Assembly: GCA_947440575.1 (NCBI GenBank)
Contig: CANETF010000011.1
Span: 1-52,073 of the forward strand
Source of the DNA: Verrucomicrobiaceae bacterium
GTDB lineage: Bacteria; Verrucomicrobiota; Verrucomicrobiia; Verrucomicrobiales; Verrucomicrobiaceae
Direction of reading: 5' to 3'
DNA length: 52,073 bases
Below the pieces are notes generated by a model. It had not been told where the DNA came from, ran no database searches, and saw nothing but the letters and a program-made list of their open reading frames with translations. The position numbers were made by a program, and so were the translations under genes. Shown piece by piece: positions 42,229-51,401 of this stretch (position 1 is its first letter; each line of letters starts with the position of its first letter).

Positions 42229-43499
42229 TTCGTCGCCCCCCTTTGAATCAAATCTTCATACAGGGCCGAATAGCGATCAGCTGCTCGCTCCAAAGAAAAC
42301 ATCTCAACCACCCTCGCCCGACACGCCACCCCCATCTCTTGTCGCTCCTGCCTGCTCATCCCAAACAGTTCGCCCCAAGCAAATGCAAGAGCCTCCTCAT
42401 CTCCCGCAGGCACCACAGTTCCGGTTTCTCCGATCAACCGACCGCAGTCACCCACATCGGTCGTTACACAAGTCACTCCACAAGCCATCGCCTCCAAGAT
42501 GGTCATCGGACAAGCTTCCGTTCGCGAAGACAATGTGAAAACATCCAACCCCGGGTAAAATCGCTCAGGATTACTCTGAAACGGCAACCAAAGGATCCTC
42601 GCCGCTTTTGGCAAACTCTGCACCACCATCTCGCATTCCTCGTCTAAGTCCTCCCGCTTAACACCACATAGAATCAGACAAACCCCGGACTGTCTCGCAC
42701 TCAACAATCCAAATGCCCGCAATAGCAAAGGCAAATGCTTCATCTCGTGAAATCTACCAACAAATCCAATCAAAAAGACATCTTCGTTGAGACCCATTTG
42801 CTCACGCATTTTCTTCCGCACCGACTGCTCTGGCTTGAACCGCTGAGTATCGACTCCATTCGGTATCCATGTTAGCTTTTCCTTAGCATACCCAATTTTC
42901 AAATGATCCTCCAAGGCCACCTGTGAGCAGCTCACAACGCAACTCGGTAACCAATAGGACATCAGTGGCATCATCTGCGCGAACAACCACGCTTTGATCT
43001 TCGACTCCCCTGGTGCTCTCGTAATCTCACGGCAGTGAATCCCCCAGACCACTCTCTTGATCCCCGCCATGCGAGCAACCAATCCACCCGTAAAATCCGC
43101 ATGATGCATCCAGGTTTGCACCACATCCGGATTCTCAATTCGCATCAAGTCCCTTAACTTGCCCAAGGCAGACTTCGACAACAACGAGGTCTCTTCCAGC
43201 ACATGAAATGCATCCACCGTGCGTCGCAATTCCTCACTCTCCTCAGGCCATGCTTTCGCCTGCATCGCCACTAACACCACTCTCCAACGCCTGCAGTCCA
43301 AACCACGCAACAACGACCGCATCATCGCTTCGGCCCCGCCGCCACCCACTCCGTAGATAAAATGCAAGATCGTCGGCCTCACACCACTCGACTCCTCGAA
43401 CGCCATCGACACCTCTGCATCATCCCCTGCCCAAGTCATTCCAACACGATCCGTCAACGCCAGTTCATGGCGCGAATGAGAGACGGAATCAGTTTTCAT
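42225..43499 (-). CDS. Glycosyltransferase family 4
   Basis: The 424-residue GT-B transferase has ILHFIYGVGGGGAEAMM as its N-terminal acceptor-domain loop, MHHADFTGGLVAR, IPNGVDTQRF and EACPMTILEAMACGVTCVTT (from about residue 328). The start is uncertain. The open frame reaches back into the deacetylase gene (43634); I place the start at 43499, after that gene, but 43550 or later ATGs are possible. It stops with a 4-base overlap into the DUF4091 gene. It probably transfers one sugar of the exopolysaccharide repeat. Confidence 0.85.
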   Translation of the reverse strand: MKTDSVSHSRHELALTDRVGMTWAGDDAEVSMAFEESSGVRPTILHFIYGVGGGGAEAMMRSLLRGLDCRRWRVVLVAMQAKAWPEESEELRRTVDAFHVLEETSLLSKSALGKLRDLMRIENPDVVQTWMHHADFTGGLVARMAGIKRVVWGIHCREITRAPGESKIKAWLFAQMMPLMSYWLPSCVVSCSQVALEDHLKIGYAKEKLTWIPNGVDTQRFKPEQSVRKKMREQMGLNEDVFLIGFVGRFHEMKHLPLLLRAFGLLSARQSGVCLILCGVKREDLDEECEMVVQSLPKAARILWLPFQSNPERFYPGLDVFTLSSRTEACPMTILEAMACGVTCVTTDVGDCGRLIGETGTVVPAGDEEALAFAWGELFGMSRQERQEMGVACRARVVEMFSLERAADRYSALYEDLIQRGATK

Positions 43500-43513
43500 G
43501 GGCAAATCAGTGA

Positions 43514-44572
43514 TCACAAGGCGGCACGACGTTTGAAGTGTTGACGCCATTCCTTCACGACCTCGAAAGCTCCCGACACAGTCGCCTCTGCCTCTCGCGC
43601 CGAGCGCGGGGCCCCATAACGTGGCAACGACCAACGACTCACTCCAGGCCTCACTCGACCGTTGATCATGCTAAATGCCCCCTCAAATCCCGCTTCCTCC
43701 AGCCACACAGCGCTCTTACGCCCAACAAAGTCACCAGGACCACCGTTTGGATACGCGAACCACCTCGCTTGACGCCCAATCATTTGGTTCAATCTCTCCG
43801 CCCCACCCAGAATCTCATCACGCACCATTTCATCTTCACATCGACCCAAAACCGGATGCCGATGAGTATGCCCGCCAATCTCCACCAAATCACTCGCCGC
43901 CAGTTCTCGCAGTTCCCCCTCCGTCAGCGGTCTCAATGCCTCCGGCCAATGTGTCGAAATATCCACCGCCAAAAGCCCCAAAATCTTCTCCACTTGCCGA
44001 TTCAACTCCACCCAGGTCAGTTTTTTCAGCGCAGCCAACAACTCAGTTAGCGCCCTCCTCCTCTGGCTCTCATCGTTCAATGGCCAATCATAAAAGGCAT
44101 CACCAATCGCCACCGTTAAGCGCTCACCTGGGGCGCGCTCTAATGCCAGATCCAGCTTCTGAAACCACAGCAGTTCTCTACCAACAAAGGCAGTGCTGAC
44201 GAACACCGTCGCTGGCAACCCGAACTCCCTCAAAACAGGCAACGCCAACCTCAAATTCGATTGATAGCCATCATCGAACGTCAGCGCCACCCTGGGCCGG
44301 TCGGTTCCCTGGCATTGTCCCACCTCCCCCACCGCACGCTCCAGGGTCACCACTTCATAGTGCCTCGCCAAATGAGCGCAAATCCCTCGAAACGTGCTCA
44401 CCGTCTCATGCAAACTGCAGTCTAGGATTCCCGGCTCTACCCCGTCCCGGCGCAACCCATGAAACGTCAAAACAGCCGTCTCCCCACGTGTCATCCGGCG
44501 CGTCCAGCGTGAAAAGCCGGACTCAACCAGGGCCGTGGCAGCAAGATGCTGGCGACTAAACTGAAAACTCAT
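43514..44572 (-). CDS. Polysaccharide deacetylase (NodB family)
   Basis: The 352-residue protein shows the NodB motifs: TFDDG (98-102) with the catalytic Asp and metal-binding Asp, HTHRHP (235-240), and YPNGG (274-278). It should remove N- or O-acetyl groups from a polysaccharide or lipid-linked sugar. There is no clear signal peptide, so it may work in the cytosol or be exported otherwise. It is the first gene of the exopolysaccharide operon, about 34 bases downstream of the -10 of a good promoter. Related deacetylases occur in exosortase-linked loci, but no exosortase gene is present here. Confidence 0.88.
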   Translation of the reverse strand: MSFQFSRQHLAATALVESGFSRWTRRMTRGETAVLTFHGLRRDGVEPGILDCSLHETVSTFRGICAHLARHYEVVTLERAVGEVGQCQGTDRPRVALTFDDGYQSNLRLALPVLREFGLPATVFVSTAFVGRELLWFQKLDLALERAPGERLTVAIGDAFYDWPLNDESQRRRALTELLAALKKLTWVELNRQVEKILGLLAVDISTHWPEALRPLTEGELRELAASDLVEIGGHTHRHPVLGRCEDEMVRDEILGGAERLNQMIGRQARWFAYPNGGPGDFVGRKSAVWLEEAGFEGAFSMINGRVRPGVSRWSLPRYGAPRSAREAEATVSGAFEVVKEWRQHFKRRAAL

Positions 44573-44605
44573 CGGATCGGGAAGGTCGTTTGTTTGGGTT
44601 CCAGA

Positions 44606-44633
44606 ATTATAACGGAAACCTCAACCTTCGCAA
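44606..44633 (-). promoter_or_regulatory. Sigma-70-type promoter of the exopolysaccharide operon
   Basis: On the minus strand TTGCGA (44628-44633, 4 of 6 matches) and a perfect TATAAT (44606-44611) are 16 bases apart. The flank is strongly AT-rich, unlike the rest of the window. Transcription would begin near 44599, about 27 bases before the deacetylase ATG. Confidence 0.6.
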
Positions 44634-44665
44634 TCTATAAAATATGGTATTTATATTAAACCTGG

Positions 44666-46534
44666 CTAATCAATCCCCTTTGCCCGACTACCTTGCCCAG
44701 GATCAAAGTAAATCCGCACATCCGCATCCTTCCGCCCCAGAATCGCCTGCGCCCTCTTCAAGGCATTCCGAGTCGACAAATTCGGATTCGATGGACTTCC
44801 TAAAAAGAGGTTGGCCTTCCCTATCACCTCCACCAACCCCGAGTCCCTTAAGACTCGATAAACATCCTTCATCGCACCACTGACAATCAAATCACGCCCG
44901 TCCGCCCTCAGCACCTGGATCAGTTCTTCCAACGCCATCACACTCGTCGCATCCAAGTGTCGGGCATTTTTGAGCCTCAAAATGATCAACCTCAGGTTCG
45001 GATCCGCACAGGTCCGCTGAATCTGAGTCCGAAACAACTCCGCCGCCCCAAAAAACAAATCCCCCTCCACATGGACAATCGAGATCGACGGATTCTGCCG
45101 CCGTCCCATCTCCGCCTCAGCCAATTGCCCCTCCTCATTGAACGCATACTCCACCAACTGCGGCCGACTCGCTTTCCGCAAGTAGAGCATCACCGAGATC
45201 CCAATCCCGGTAAAAATCGCCACGTGCAAAGGTACGAAAAGCGTCGCCAAAAAGGTCGCCAAAAACACAATTGCATCCGATCGCGTCGCATACAGGCTTA
45301 CGATCAATTGCCGACGACTCAGTAGAGAAAACGCCACGCACGACACCAGTGCCGCCAGCGCCGCCTTCGGAATCTGCGCCACCAGCCCCCCCATTGTCAG
45401 CGCCACCACAAGGCAAAGCACACCGCTCACGATGCTCGAAACGCCCGTGCGCGCCCCACTGTCAAAATTCAACGCCGACCGTGTCAGCGACGCCGAAGCT
45501 GGCATGCCACTGGCATACGCACAGGCCAGATTCGCCGCGCCGAGACTCAGCATGTCCTGGTTCGCATCCACTCTCCGTCCACTCCGACTGGCCAATGTCT
45601 TCGCCATCACCGAATTCTCCAGCGTGCACAGAAACGCCATCGCCAGTGCAAGCCCAAACAATCGACTCACATTCGGCAGTGTCGATGCCGAAGCAAAATC
45701 CGGAAACTGCGGCAGCAAATCCCGCCACCCGAAGTGCTGATCGGCAAACGTCGCCGGATGAAACCCCAAAGGCGCCAGCAACGCCACCAAGACCGTCACC
45801 CCGGTCAAAGTCACCGCAAATGCCGGCCACCGCGGCCGCCACTTTCGCACCATCCCAAACACCCCAAACACCAGCAACCCACATAGCAGACTGTGAATAT
45901 TGGTTTCAGGCAAAGCCCTCAAAACCCGATAAACCAAACCCGGCAGTGTCACCGGCCCACCTTCAACCTCCTCAGACACCAACGAAATCCCCAACAGCGC
46001 CGGCAATTGATTCGCTGCAATCAACAGCGCCGCCCCCGTCACATACGCCACCACCACCGTGCGACTAATATACTGCGCCAAATCCGCCACCCGCAAATAG
46101 GCCCCAAAAATCAACAACGCCGCCGTCATGAACACCAGCAACGGCATCAATGAAAGCGGCTCCAGAGCTGGATACGAAGCAAAATACGAAAACACCATGA
46201 ACGCCGTCGCGTTCGTCGGCCCAAACACCGTGTGCCGTGACGACGCCAACAGCGGCCCAACCATCGCCGCCACTGCCGAACACGTGATCCCATAATGCAA
46301 CGGCAACCCCGCGATCACTGCATACGCCATCCCCTGAGGCACCGCCAAAAGCATCACACTCGTCCCCGCCCGCAGATCCGAAAAAAACGACCGCCGCCCA
46401 TACCCTCGCAGCGTCCCTCGTATCGGCAGCGGATCCAGTGACCCGTCCACCAGCAACGCCCGCCCCCCCTCAAGCACCTGCTTGCTCAGAGACGTCAGAC
46501 GCTCAATCCAGTTCCCGTGACTTCCAGCGGCCAT
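44666..46534 (-). CDS. SulP-family anion transporter with STAS domain
   Basis: The 622-residue inner-membrane protein has the SulP signature in GRRSFFSDLRAGTSVMLLAVPQGMAYAVIAGLPLHYG, about 11-13 hydrophobic segments between residues 50 and 440, and the ANLACAYASGMPASASLTRSALNFDSGART block. A C-terminal STAS domain (about 470-590) follows with IVHVEGDLFFGAAELF and RHLDATSVMALEEL. The family moves sulfate, bicarbonate or dicarboxylates with proton or sodium coupling. The substrate cannot be read here, but the local sulfatases make sulfate a reasonable guess. A short palindrome lies 8 bases before the start. Confidence 0.92.
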   Translation of the reverse strand: MAAGSHGNWIERLTSLSKQVLEGGRALLVDGSLDPLPIRGTLRGYGRRSFFSDLRAGTSVMLLAVPQGMAYAVIAGLPLHYGITCSAVAAMVGPLLASSRHTVFGPTNATAFMVFSYFASYPALEPLSLMPLLVFMTAALLIFGAYLRVADLAQYISRTVVVAYVTGAALLIAANQLPALLGISLVSEEVEGGPVTLPGLVYRVLRALPETNIHSLLCGLLVFGVFGMVRKWRPRWPAFAVTLTGVTVLVALLAPLGFHPATFADQHFGWRDLLPQFPDFASASTLPNVSRLFGLALAMAFLCTLENSVMAKTLASRSGRRVDANQDMLSLGAANLACAYASGMPASASLTRSALNFDSGARTGVSSIVSGVLCLVVALTMGGLVAQIPKAALAALVSCVAFSLLSRRQLIVSLYATRSDAIVFLATFLATLFVPLHVAIFTGIGISVMLYLRKASRPQLVEYAFNEEGQLAEAEMGRRQNPSISIVHVEGDLFFGAAELFRTQIQRTCADPNLRLIILRLKNARHLDATSVMALEELIQVLRADGRDLIVSGAMKDVYRVLRDSGLVEVIGKANLFLGSPSNPNLSTRNALKRAQAILGRKDADVRIYFDPGQGSRAKGID

Positions 46535-46542
46535 TGCACTTC

Positions 46543-46558
46543 TCCCGATCCATCGGGA
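46543..46558. promoter_or_regulatory. Perfect short palindrome before the SulP gene
   Basis: TCCCGAT-CC-ATCGGGA is a perfect inverted repeat with 7-base arms, only 8 bases upstream of the SulP start at 46534. It could be an operator or a leader hairpin that hides the ribosome site. Confidence 0.35.
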
Positions 46559-46622
46559 ACCTCATCATACCCCCTCATTCCCTCAGGGCAAGCACCCGCA
46601 TCTTTCTCCTTCATTGCCCCTC

Positions 46623-47210
46623 TCACTCCCTCCGCCGCAACACCGCCACCCATCGATCCACCGACTTCCCCGGCGCATCACTCAAAGCCCTCGACGCCCG
46701 ATTCCGCCGGTTGCTCACCACCTCTAACCCCATCTTCTGCAACGCCTCCAACGCCAGCCGATGCTCCACATCAAAGTAACTCGTGATCACCAACTTCCCA
46801 TCCGGCCGCAGCTTCGCGATCCCCTGATCAAAGATCTTCTTCCACAACTCCTGCCCATGCCAAAAATTCTGGTGCCTCAAAAACACCACCCCAAAATCCT
46901 CCCCAAGCGCCTTGTTCCGCGAAAGCTGAGACGCATCCTCGATCAAAAACTCCGCCGGCAAATGCGAATGACGCTCCCTCGCCTGCCGGATCTCCCGGAT
47001 CCGAATGTCCGCTCCCACCATCTCCACAGCCCTCTTGCCTCCCGTCAACTCCCGCCCCACCTCGACCAACGTCTCCGCCTCGTCACATCTCCCGCAAGCC
47101 AGATTCAAAATCCGCAGATCCGCCGCAGCCGCAACCTCCCCCTCCAGGCCCTGTTTCAAAAGGCCCTTCAAACGATGCAAATCTTCAGCAATGGGATTCG
47201 GTTCCGCCAT
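46623..47210 (-). CDS. Class I SAM-dependent methyltransferase
   Basis: The 195-residue protein has the SAM-binding motif I LRILNLACGRCDEAETLVEVG, motif II GADIRIREI, and VFLRHQNFWHGQELWKKIFDQGI plus LRPDGKLVITSYFDVEH as motif IV/V. I chose the ATG at 47210 (MAEPNPIAEDLH), which has an AAAGAG-like site upstream, over an upstream start at 47354 that overlaps the divergent gene. The substrate is unknown. It is divergent from the small gene at 47304 with a 93-base gap. Confidence 0.82.
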   Translation of the reverse strand: MAEPNPIAEDLHRLKGLLKQGLEGEVAAAADLRILNLACGRCDEAETLVEVGRELTGGKRAVEMVGADIRIREIRQARERHSHLPAEFLIEDASQLSRNKALGEDFGVVFLRHQNFWHGQELWKKIFDQGIAKLRPDGKLVITSYFDVEHRLALEALQKMGLEVVSNRRNRASRALSDAPGKSVDRWVAVLRRRE

Positions 47211-47303
47211 CTCTTTTGGGCCTACCCATACCAAAAAAAAAATCCCACGCAAGCCACCTCCATTTCCCCGTGACCCTGACCTCAACAAAGGCCATATCAC
47301 CCC

Positions 47304-47741
47304 ATGCAGGAACAGGACCTCATTGAAAAACTCCGCAAAATCGAACGCCTCCACGCCGGCGCCACCACCCCCGGCGAACGCGAAGCCGCCGCCGACGCCA
47401 TCGCCCGCATCAAACGCCGCCTGACCGAAGTCGAACGAACCGAAAAACCCATCGAGTATCGCTTCAAACTCAATGATGACTGGTCAAAAAAACTCTTCAT
47501 CGCCCTCCTCCGTCGTTACGGCCTCAAACCCTACCGCTACGCCCGCCAGCGCCGCACCACCGTCATGGTCCGCGTCCCCCGCTCCTTCGTCAACGAAACC
47601 CTCTGGCCACAATACCTCGACCTCAGCACCACCCTCCGTAACTACCTCGAAGACATCACCAACCGCGTCATCGCCGAAGGCGTCCACGGCGACACCACCG
47701 AAGAAGACATCATCACCGGCGACCTCCCCGGTTCCCCCTGA
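47304..47741 (+). CDS. Small basic/charged protein with DUF2786-like N-terminus
   Basis: In the 145-residue protein, residues 6-42 (LIEKLRKIERLHAGATTPGEREAAADAIARIKRRL) resemble the DUF2786 pattern. The rest is charged, with a stretch of helix and strand (YRFKLNDDWSKKLFIALLRRYGLKPYRYARQRRTTVMVRVP). No catalytic motif is visible. It converges on recQ, with stops 8 bases apart. Function unknown. Confidence 0.65.
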   Translation: MQEQDLIEKLRKIERLHAGATTPGEREAAADAIARIKRRLTEVERTEKPIEYRFKLNDDWSKKLFIALLRRYGLKPYRYARQRRTTVMVRVPRSFVNETLWPQYLDLSTTLRNYLEDITNRVIAEGVHGDTTEEDIITGDLPGSP

Positions 47742-47749
47742 TTTCATCC

Positions 47750-49945
47750 TCACTTCCGCTGCTTGAACGCCCGATACACATGCAGCTTGTCATAAGTCAC
47801 CGCCCCACCCAGCGCCTCGTGCAGCGGACCCAATCGCTCCACCCCGTGCTCCGCCGCCACCGCATCCATCCGCCGCTCCTCCTCCTCCGAGTAAAAATCC
47901 CTCGGGTCCGCCTTCAACTCCCCACTCCCAATCGCCAGCGCCAAATGCTGCGCCACTGTCCCCGTTGACAAGTCCCGCGCCTTCGCCACCTCCCCCACCG
48001 TCTTCCCCGCCTGAAACGCCCTCAGCGACTCCAGCGCCGACGCGTTGATCGCCCCCTCACTCTTCATCTTCGGCGCAGGTGGCGGCGCCGCGACCGCCCC
48101 AAACCGCTGCCGTTCATTCCCCACCAGCCACTCCCCGATCGCCCCCAAAAACGCCTCCCCATAGTCCGCATGCTTCTGCCTCCCCACCCCCGGGATCGCC
48201 AAAAAGCCCCGCTCATCCTGCGGATAACTCCGCGCCATCTCCCTCAGACTGATGTCCCCAAACACCACATACGGCGGCACCCCCTTCTCATCCGCCAACC
48301 GCTTCCGCAGCTTCCTCAACTCCCCAAACAACCCCTCGTCACACGGCAAATTCCCCGCCCTCGACACCTTCCCTGCGCTCGATCCCCCCGCCGCGGCCAC
48401 CGCCACCGCCGGTGACCGCGTCAGCAAAATCGGCGTCCGATTCATCAGCGCCGCCATCCCACTCCGCGTCACCGTCACCGTCTGAAAGTTGTCCTGACTC
48501 GCCTCCAGGAATCCCAACTTGATCAACTGCCTCCCCAGTGTCGCCCACTCCGTTCGGGATACTTCCTTCCCAATGCCATACGTGCTCAACTGATCGTGAT
48601 ACCACTTCCGCACCTTTTCCGTGTTAGCCCCCGTCAGCACCTCGATCGCATGATTCAGCCCCGTCGCAAAACCGCTCTTCTGCTTGATCCGAAACACACA
48701 ACTCAACAGCTTCTGCGCCTGCGTCGTCGCATCCCACTCCTCCCGCGGCTGCAAACAAATATCGCATGACCCGCAGTTATCTCCCGGCCACCGCTCGCCA
48801 AAATAATCCAGCAGTGACGCCCGCCGGCACTCCGTCCCCTCCGCGTAGTCCGCCATTTGCCGCATCTGCCGCGCCGCCACCTCCGCCGCCTTCGCATCCG
48901 TCATCTCATCCAAAAACTTGAGGTTCTTCACCAAATCGCCCCGCGAAAACAACAGCAAACAATCCGCCGGCAGCCCATCACGCCCCGCTCGCCCCGTCTC
49001 CTGATAATACCCCTCAATGTTTTTCGGCAAATCCGCATGAATAACAAACCGCACGTCCGGCTTGTTGATCCCCATCCCAAACGCAATCGTCGCGCACACC
49101 ACCCGCGCCTCATCCCTCAAAAACGCCTCCTGATTCGCCGCCCGCTCCTCCGGCTGCAACCCCGCATGATACGGCACCGCCGATATCCCCTCCGCACTCA
49201 GCGCCGCCGCGATCGACTCCGCCGACTTCCTCGACTGCACATACACGATCCCCGCATCATTCGGCCGCTCTCGAATGAACTCATACACCTGCCGCGTCGC
49301 CTTATCCTTCGGCAGAATCGTGTAACTCAAGTTCGGCCGATTAAAACTCGCCAAATAAATCTCCGGCTCCTCCAACCTCAACTGCTTCACAATATCACGC
49401 CTCACCTGCTCCGTCGCCGTCGCCGTCAGCGCCAAAAAAGCCACCCCTGGCAAATGCTGCCTGAGCTGCGCCAACTGCCGATACTCCGGTCTAAAATCAT
49501 GCCCCCACTCACTGATGCAATGCGCCTCATCCACCGCGATCGCCGTCACGTTCCACTCACGCAGCTCCCTCAGAAAACCCTCCGTCATGATCCGCTCCGG
49601 CGCCGCATACAGCAGCTTGTAGTCCCCCTGCACCAGCCCCGCCCGTCGCCGACTCGCCTCCGCCCCCTGAACCGACGAATTCAACAGTGTCGCCGGCACC
49701 CCGCTCGCCGTCAGCGCATCCACCTGATCCTTCATCAACGCGATCAATGGCGACACCACCAGCGTCACCCCCTCCCGCGCCAGCGCCGGCAACTGAAAAC
49801 ACAGCGACTTCCCCGCCCCCGTCGGCAAAATCGCCACCACATCCCGACCCGCCAGTGTCGAATCCATGATCTCCCGCTGAAGCGGGCGAAACGCATCATA
49901 TCCAAAATACTGTTTCAGCAACGCGGGCAGACGACTGGCAGACAT
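47750..49945 (-). CDS. recQ: RecQ-type ATP-dependent DNA helicase
   Basis: The 731-residue 3'-5' DNA helicase works in recombination and fork repair. Walker A is PTGAGKS (41-47), the DEAH box lies at 139-142 (VDEAHCISEWGHDFRPEY), TATAT is motif III, and QETGRAGRDG is motif VI. A zinc module (CRRASLLDYFGE then CGSCDIC) and the winged-helix RQC follow, then an HRDC domain (ELRKLRKRLADEKG, GVGRQKHADYGEAFL). The final approximately 130 residues add an HTH_40-type region (ALESLRAFQAGKTVGEVAKARDLSTGTVAQHL). The start MSASRLPALL is chosen at 49945; an upstream ATG at 49963 adds six residues. Confidence 0.94.
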   Translation of the reverse strand: MSASRLPALLKQYFGYDAFRPLQREIMDSTLAGRDVVAILPTGAGKSLCFQLPALAREGVTLVVSPLIALMKDQVDALTASGVPATLLNSSVQGAEASRRRAGLVQGDYKLLYAAPERIMTEGFLRELREWNVTAIAVDEAHCISEWGHDFRPEYRQLAQLRQHLPGVAFLALTATATEQVRRDIVKQLRLEEPEIYLASFNRPNLSYTILPKDKATRQVYEFIRERPNDAGIVYVQSRKSAESIAAALSAEGISAVPYHAGLQPEERAANQEAFLRDEARVVCATIAFGMGINKPDVRFVIHADLPKNIEGYYQETGRAGRDGLPADCLLLFSRGDLVKNLKFLDEMTDAKAAEVAARQMRQMADYAEGTECRRASLLDYFGERWPGDNCGSCDICLQPREEWDATTQAQKLLSCVFRIKQKSGFATGLNHAIEVLTGANTEKVRKWYHDQLSTYGIGKEVSRTEWATLGRQLIKLGFLEASQDNFQTVTVTRSGMAALMNRTPILLTRSPAVAVAAAGGSSAGKVSRAGNLPCDEGLFGELRKLRKRLADEKGVPPYVVFGDISLREMARSYPQDERGFLAIPGVGRQKHADYGEAFLGAIGEWLVGNERQRFGAVAAPPPAPKMKSEGAINASALESLRAFQAGKTVGEVAKARDLSTGTVAQHLALAIGSGELKADPRDFYSEEEERRMDAVAAEHGVERLGPLHEALGGAVTYDKLHVYRAFKQRK

Positions 49946-49964
49946 GCCGCCACGTATAATCAAA

Positions 49965-49988
49965 ACTACTGTTCAATCAAGCAGTAGT
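49965..49988 (-). terminator. Possible terminator between hemL and recQ
   Basis: On the minus strand ACTACTG and CAGTAGT (7-bp stem, 10-base loop) are followed by TTTTG, lying 25 bases after the hemL stop and 20 bases before the recQ start. The stem is AT-rich and the T-run short, so it is a weak terminator candidate; an operator is an alternative. Confidence 0.35.
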
Positions 49989-50012
49989 CTTCATCCATCC
50001 ACTCACCGCACC

Positions 50013-51299
50013 TCACAAACTCGCCAATCCCGCCGCCGCCACTTCCGCCGTCTGCAGGATGTCATCCGGCGAGTGCGCCAGCGAGATGAACCCCGTCTCA
50101 AACTGACTCGGCGCAAAATACACCCCGTGCTCCAGACAGTAATGAAAGAACTTCCGGAACGCCACCAAGTCCGCCGTCTTCGCATCGTGCAAATCATGCA
50201 CCTCCTTCTCCGTGAAGAACAAACAAAACATGCTCCCCTTCCGATACCACCGATATCCCAACCCCTTCTTCTTCAGCGTCTCCAAAACCACGTCCTCAAA
50301 CATCTGCCCGATCTCCTCCAACTTCTGATACCCCCTCTGCTTCTCCATCTCCCGCAGCTGCGCCAGCCCCGCCGCCATCGCCACCGGATTGCCTGAAAGC
50401 GTCCCCGCCTGATACACCGGCCCATCCGGCGCCAGCATGTTCATGATCTCCGCACGACCCCCAAACGCCCCCACCGGCAGCCCCCCTCCGATCACCTTGC
50501 CCATGCACGTCAGATCCGGCGTGATCCCCTCCAACTCCTGCACCCCGCCCTTCGCCAGCCGAAAACCCGTCATCACCTCGTCAAAAATCAACACCGCCCC
50601 ATGCTTCGCCGTCACATCCCGAAGCAACTGCAAAAAGCCCGGCTTCGGCAAAATCAAACCCGCGTTCGCCGGATACGGCTCCACTATCACCGCCGCGATC
50701 TCCCCCCCACGCTTCTCAAACAGCTCCTCCAGCGCCGCCGGATCATTGAAAGGCAGCACCAGCGTCAAATCCGCAAACCCCTTCGGCACCCCCGCACTGT
50801 CCGGATTCCCATGCGTCAACGCCCCGCTCCCCGCCGCCACCAGCAGCGCATCCACATGCCCATGGTAGCACCCCTCAAACTTCAAGATCAAATCCCGCCC
50901 CGTGAACCCCCGCGCCAACCGGATCGCCGACATCGTCGCCTCCGTCCCGCTGCTCACCATCCGCACCTTCTCCACCGAAGGCACCCACTCACAAATCGTC
51001 CGCGCCATGTCCACCTCATACGGATTCGGAATCCCAAAGCTGATCCCCTCCTTCGCCGCATCGTTGATCGCCTCCAGCACCACCTGCGGCGCATGCCCCA
51101 AAATCGCCGGCCCCCACGTCCCCACATAATCAATCATCGCCCGCCCATCCACATCGTGAATCCGGCTCCCCTTCGCCCGCCGCACAAAGAACGGCTCCCC
51201 TCCCACATTCCGAAAAGCCCGCACCGGACTGTTCACCCCGCCTGGGATATACTGCTTGGCTGTTGCAAAAAGCTTCTGTGAAAGAGGTCCTGAACTCAT
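50013..51299 (-). CDS. hemL: Glutamate-1-semialdehyde 2,1-aminomutase
   Basis: The 428-residue PLP enzyme converts glutamate-1-semialdehyde to 5-aminolevulinate for haem synthesis in the C5 pathway. [26 protein letters not shown] (114-131), Asp240 in [10 protein letters not shown] and the PLP-binding Lys268 in [17 protein letters not shown] are all present. I chose the ATG at 51299 ([10 protein letters not shown]). The start is divergent from the secreted unknown gene at 51402, with 102 bases between them. Haem supply fits the CxxCH proteins upstream, though this is a general housekeeping role. Confidence 0.95.
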   Translation of the reverse strand: MSSGPLSQKLFATAKQYIPGGVNSPVRAFRNVGGEPFFVRRAKGSRIHDVDGRAMIDYVGTWGPAILGHAPQVVLEAINDAAKEGISFGIPNPYEVDMARTICEWVPSVEKVRMVSSGTEATMSAIRLARGFTGRDLILKFEGCYHGHVDALLVAAGSGALTHGNPDSAGVPKGFADLTLVLPFNDPAALEELFEKRGGEIAAVIVEPYPANAGLILPKPGFLQLLRDVTAKHGAVLIFDEVMTGFRLAKGGVQELEGITPDLTCMGKVIGGGLPVGAFGGRAEIMNMLAPDGPVYQAGTLSGNPVAMAAGLAQLREMEKQRGYQKLEEIGQMFEDVVLETLKKKGLGYRWYRKGSMFCLFFTEKEVHDLHDAKTADLVAFRKFFHYCLEHGVYFAPSQFETGFISLAHSPDDILQTAEVAAAGLASL

Positions 51300-51401
51300 G
51301 GTAAGAATCATTGAATAGCCGGAACCCGGCCCAGGTCGAACAAAAGCTGTCTTTTCATTTCACCCAAACCTGATACGCTCCCCATCAATCCCTCTCCGCC
51401 T

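Noticed and set aside
35582..44572. Exosortase (PEP-CTERM) type locus
   Set aside because: A NodB deacetylase and GT4 genes are shared with such loci, but no exosortase gene and no PEP-CTERM tail are present in the window.
48857..49987. 376-codon plus-strand frame
   Set aside because: It is an Arg/His/Pro-rich shadow of recQ on the other strand.
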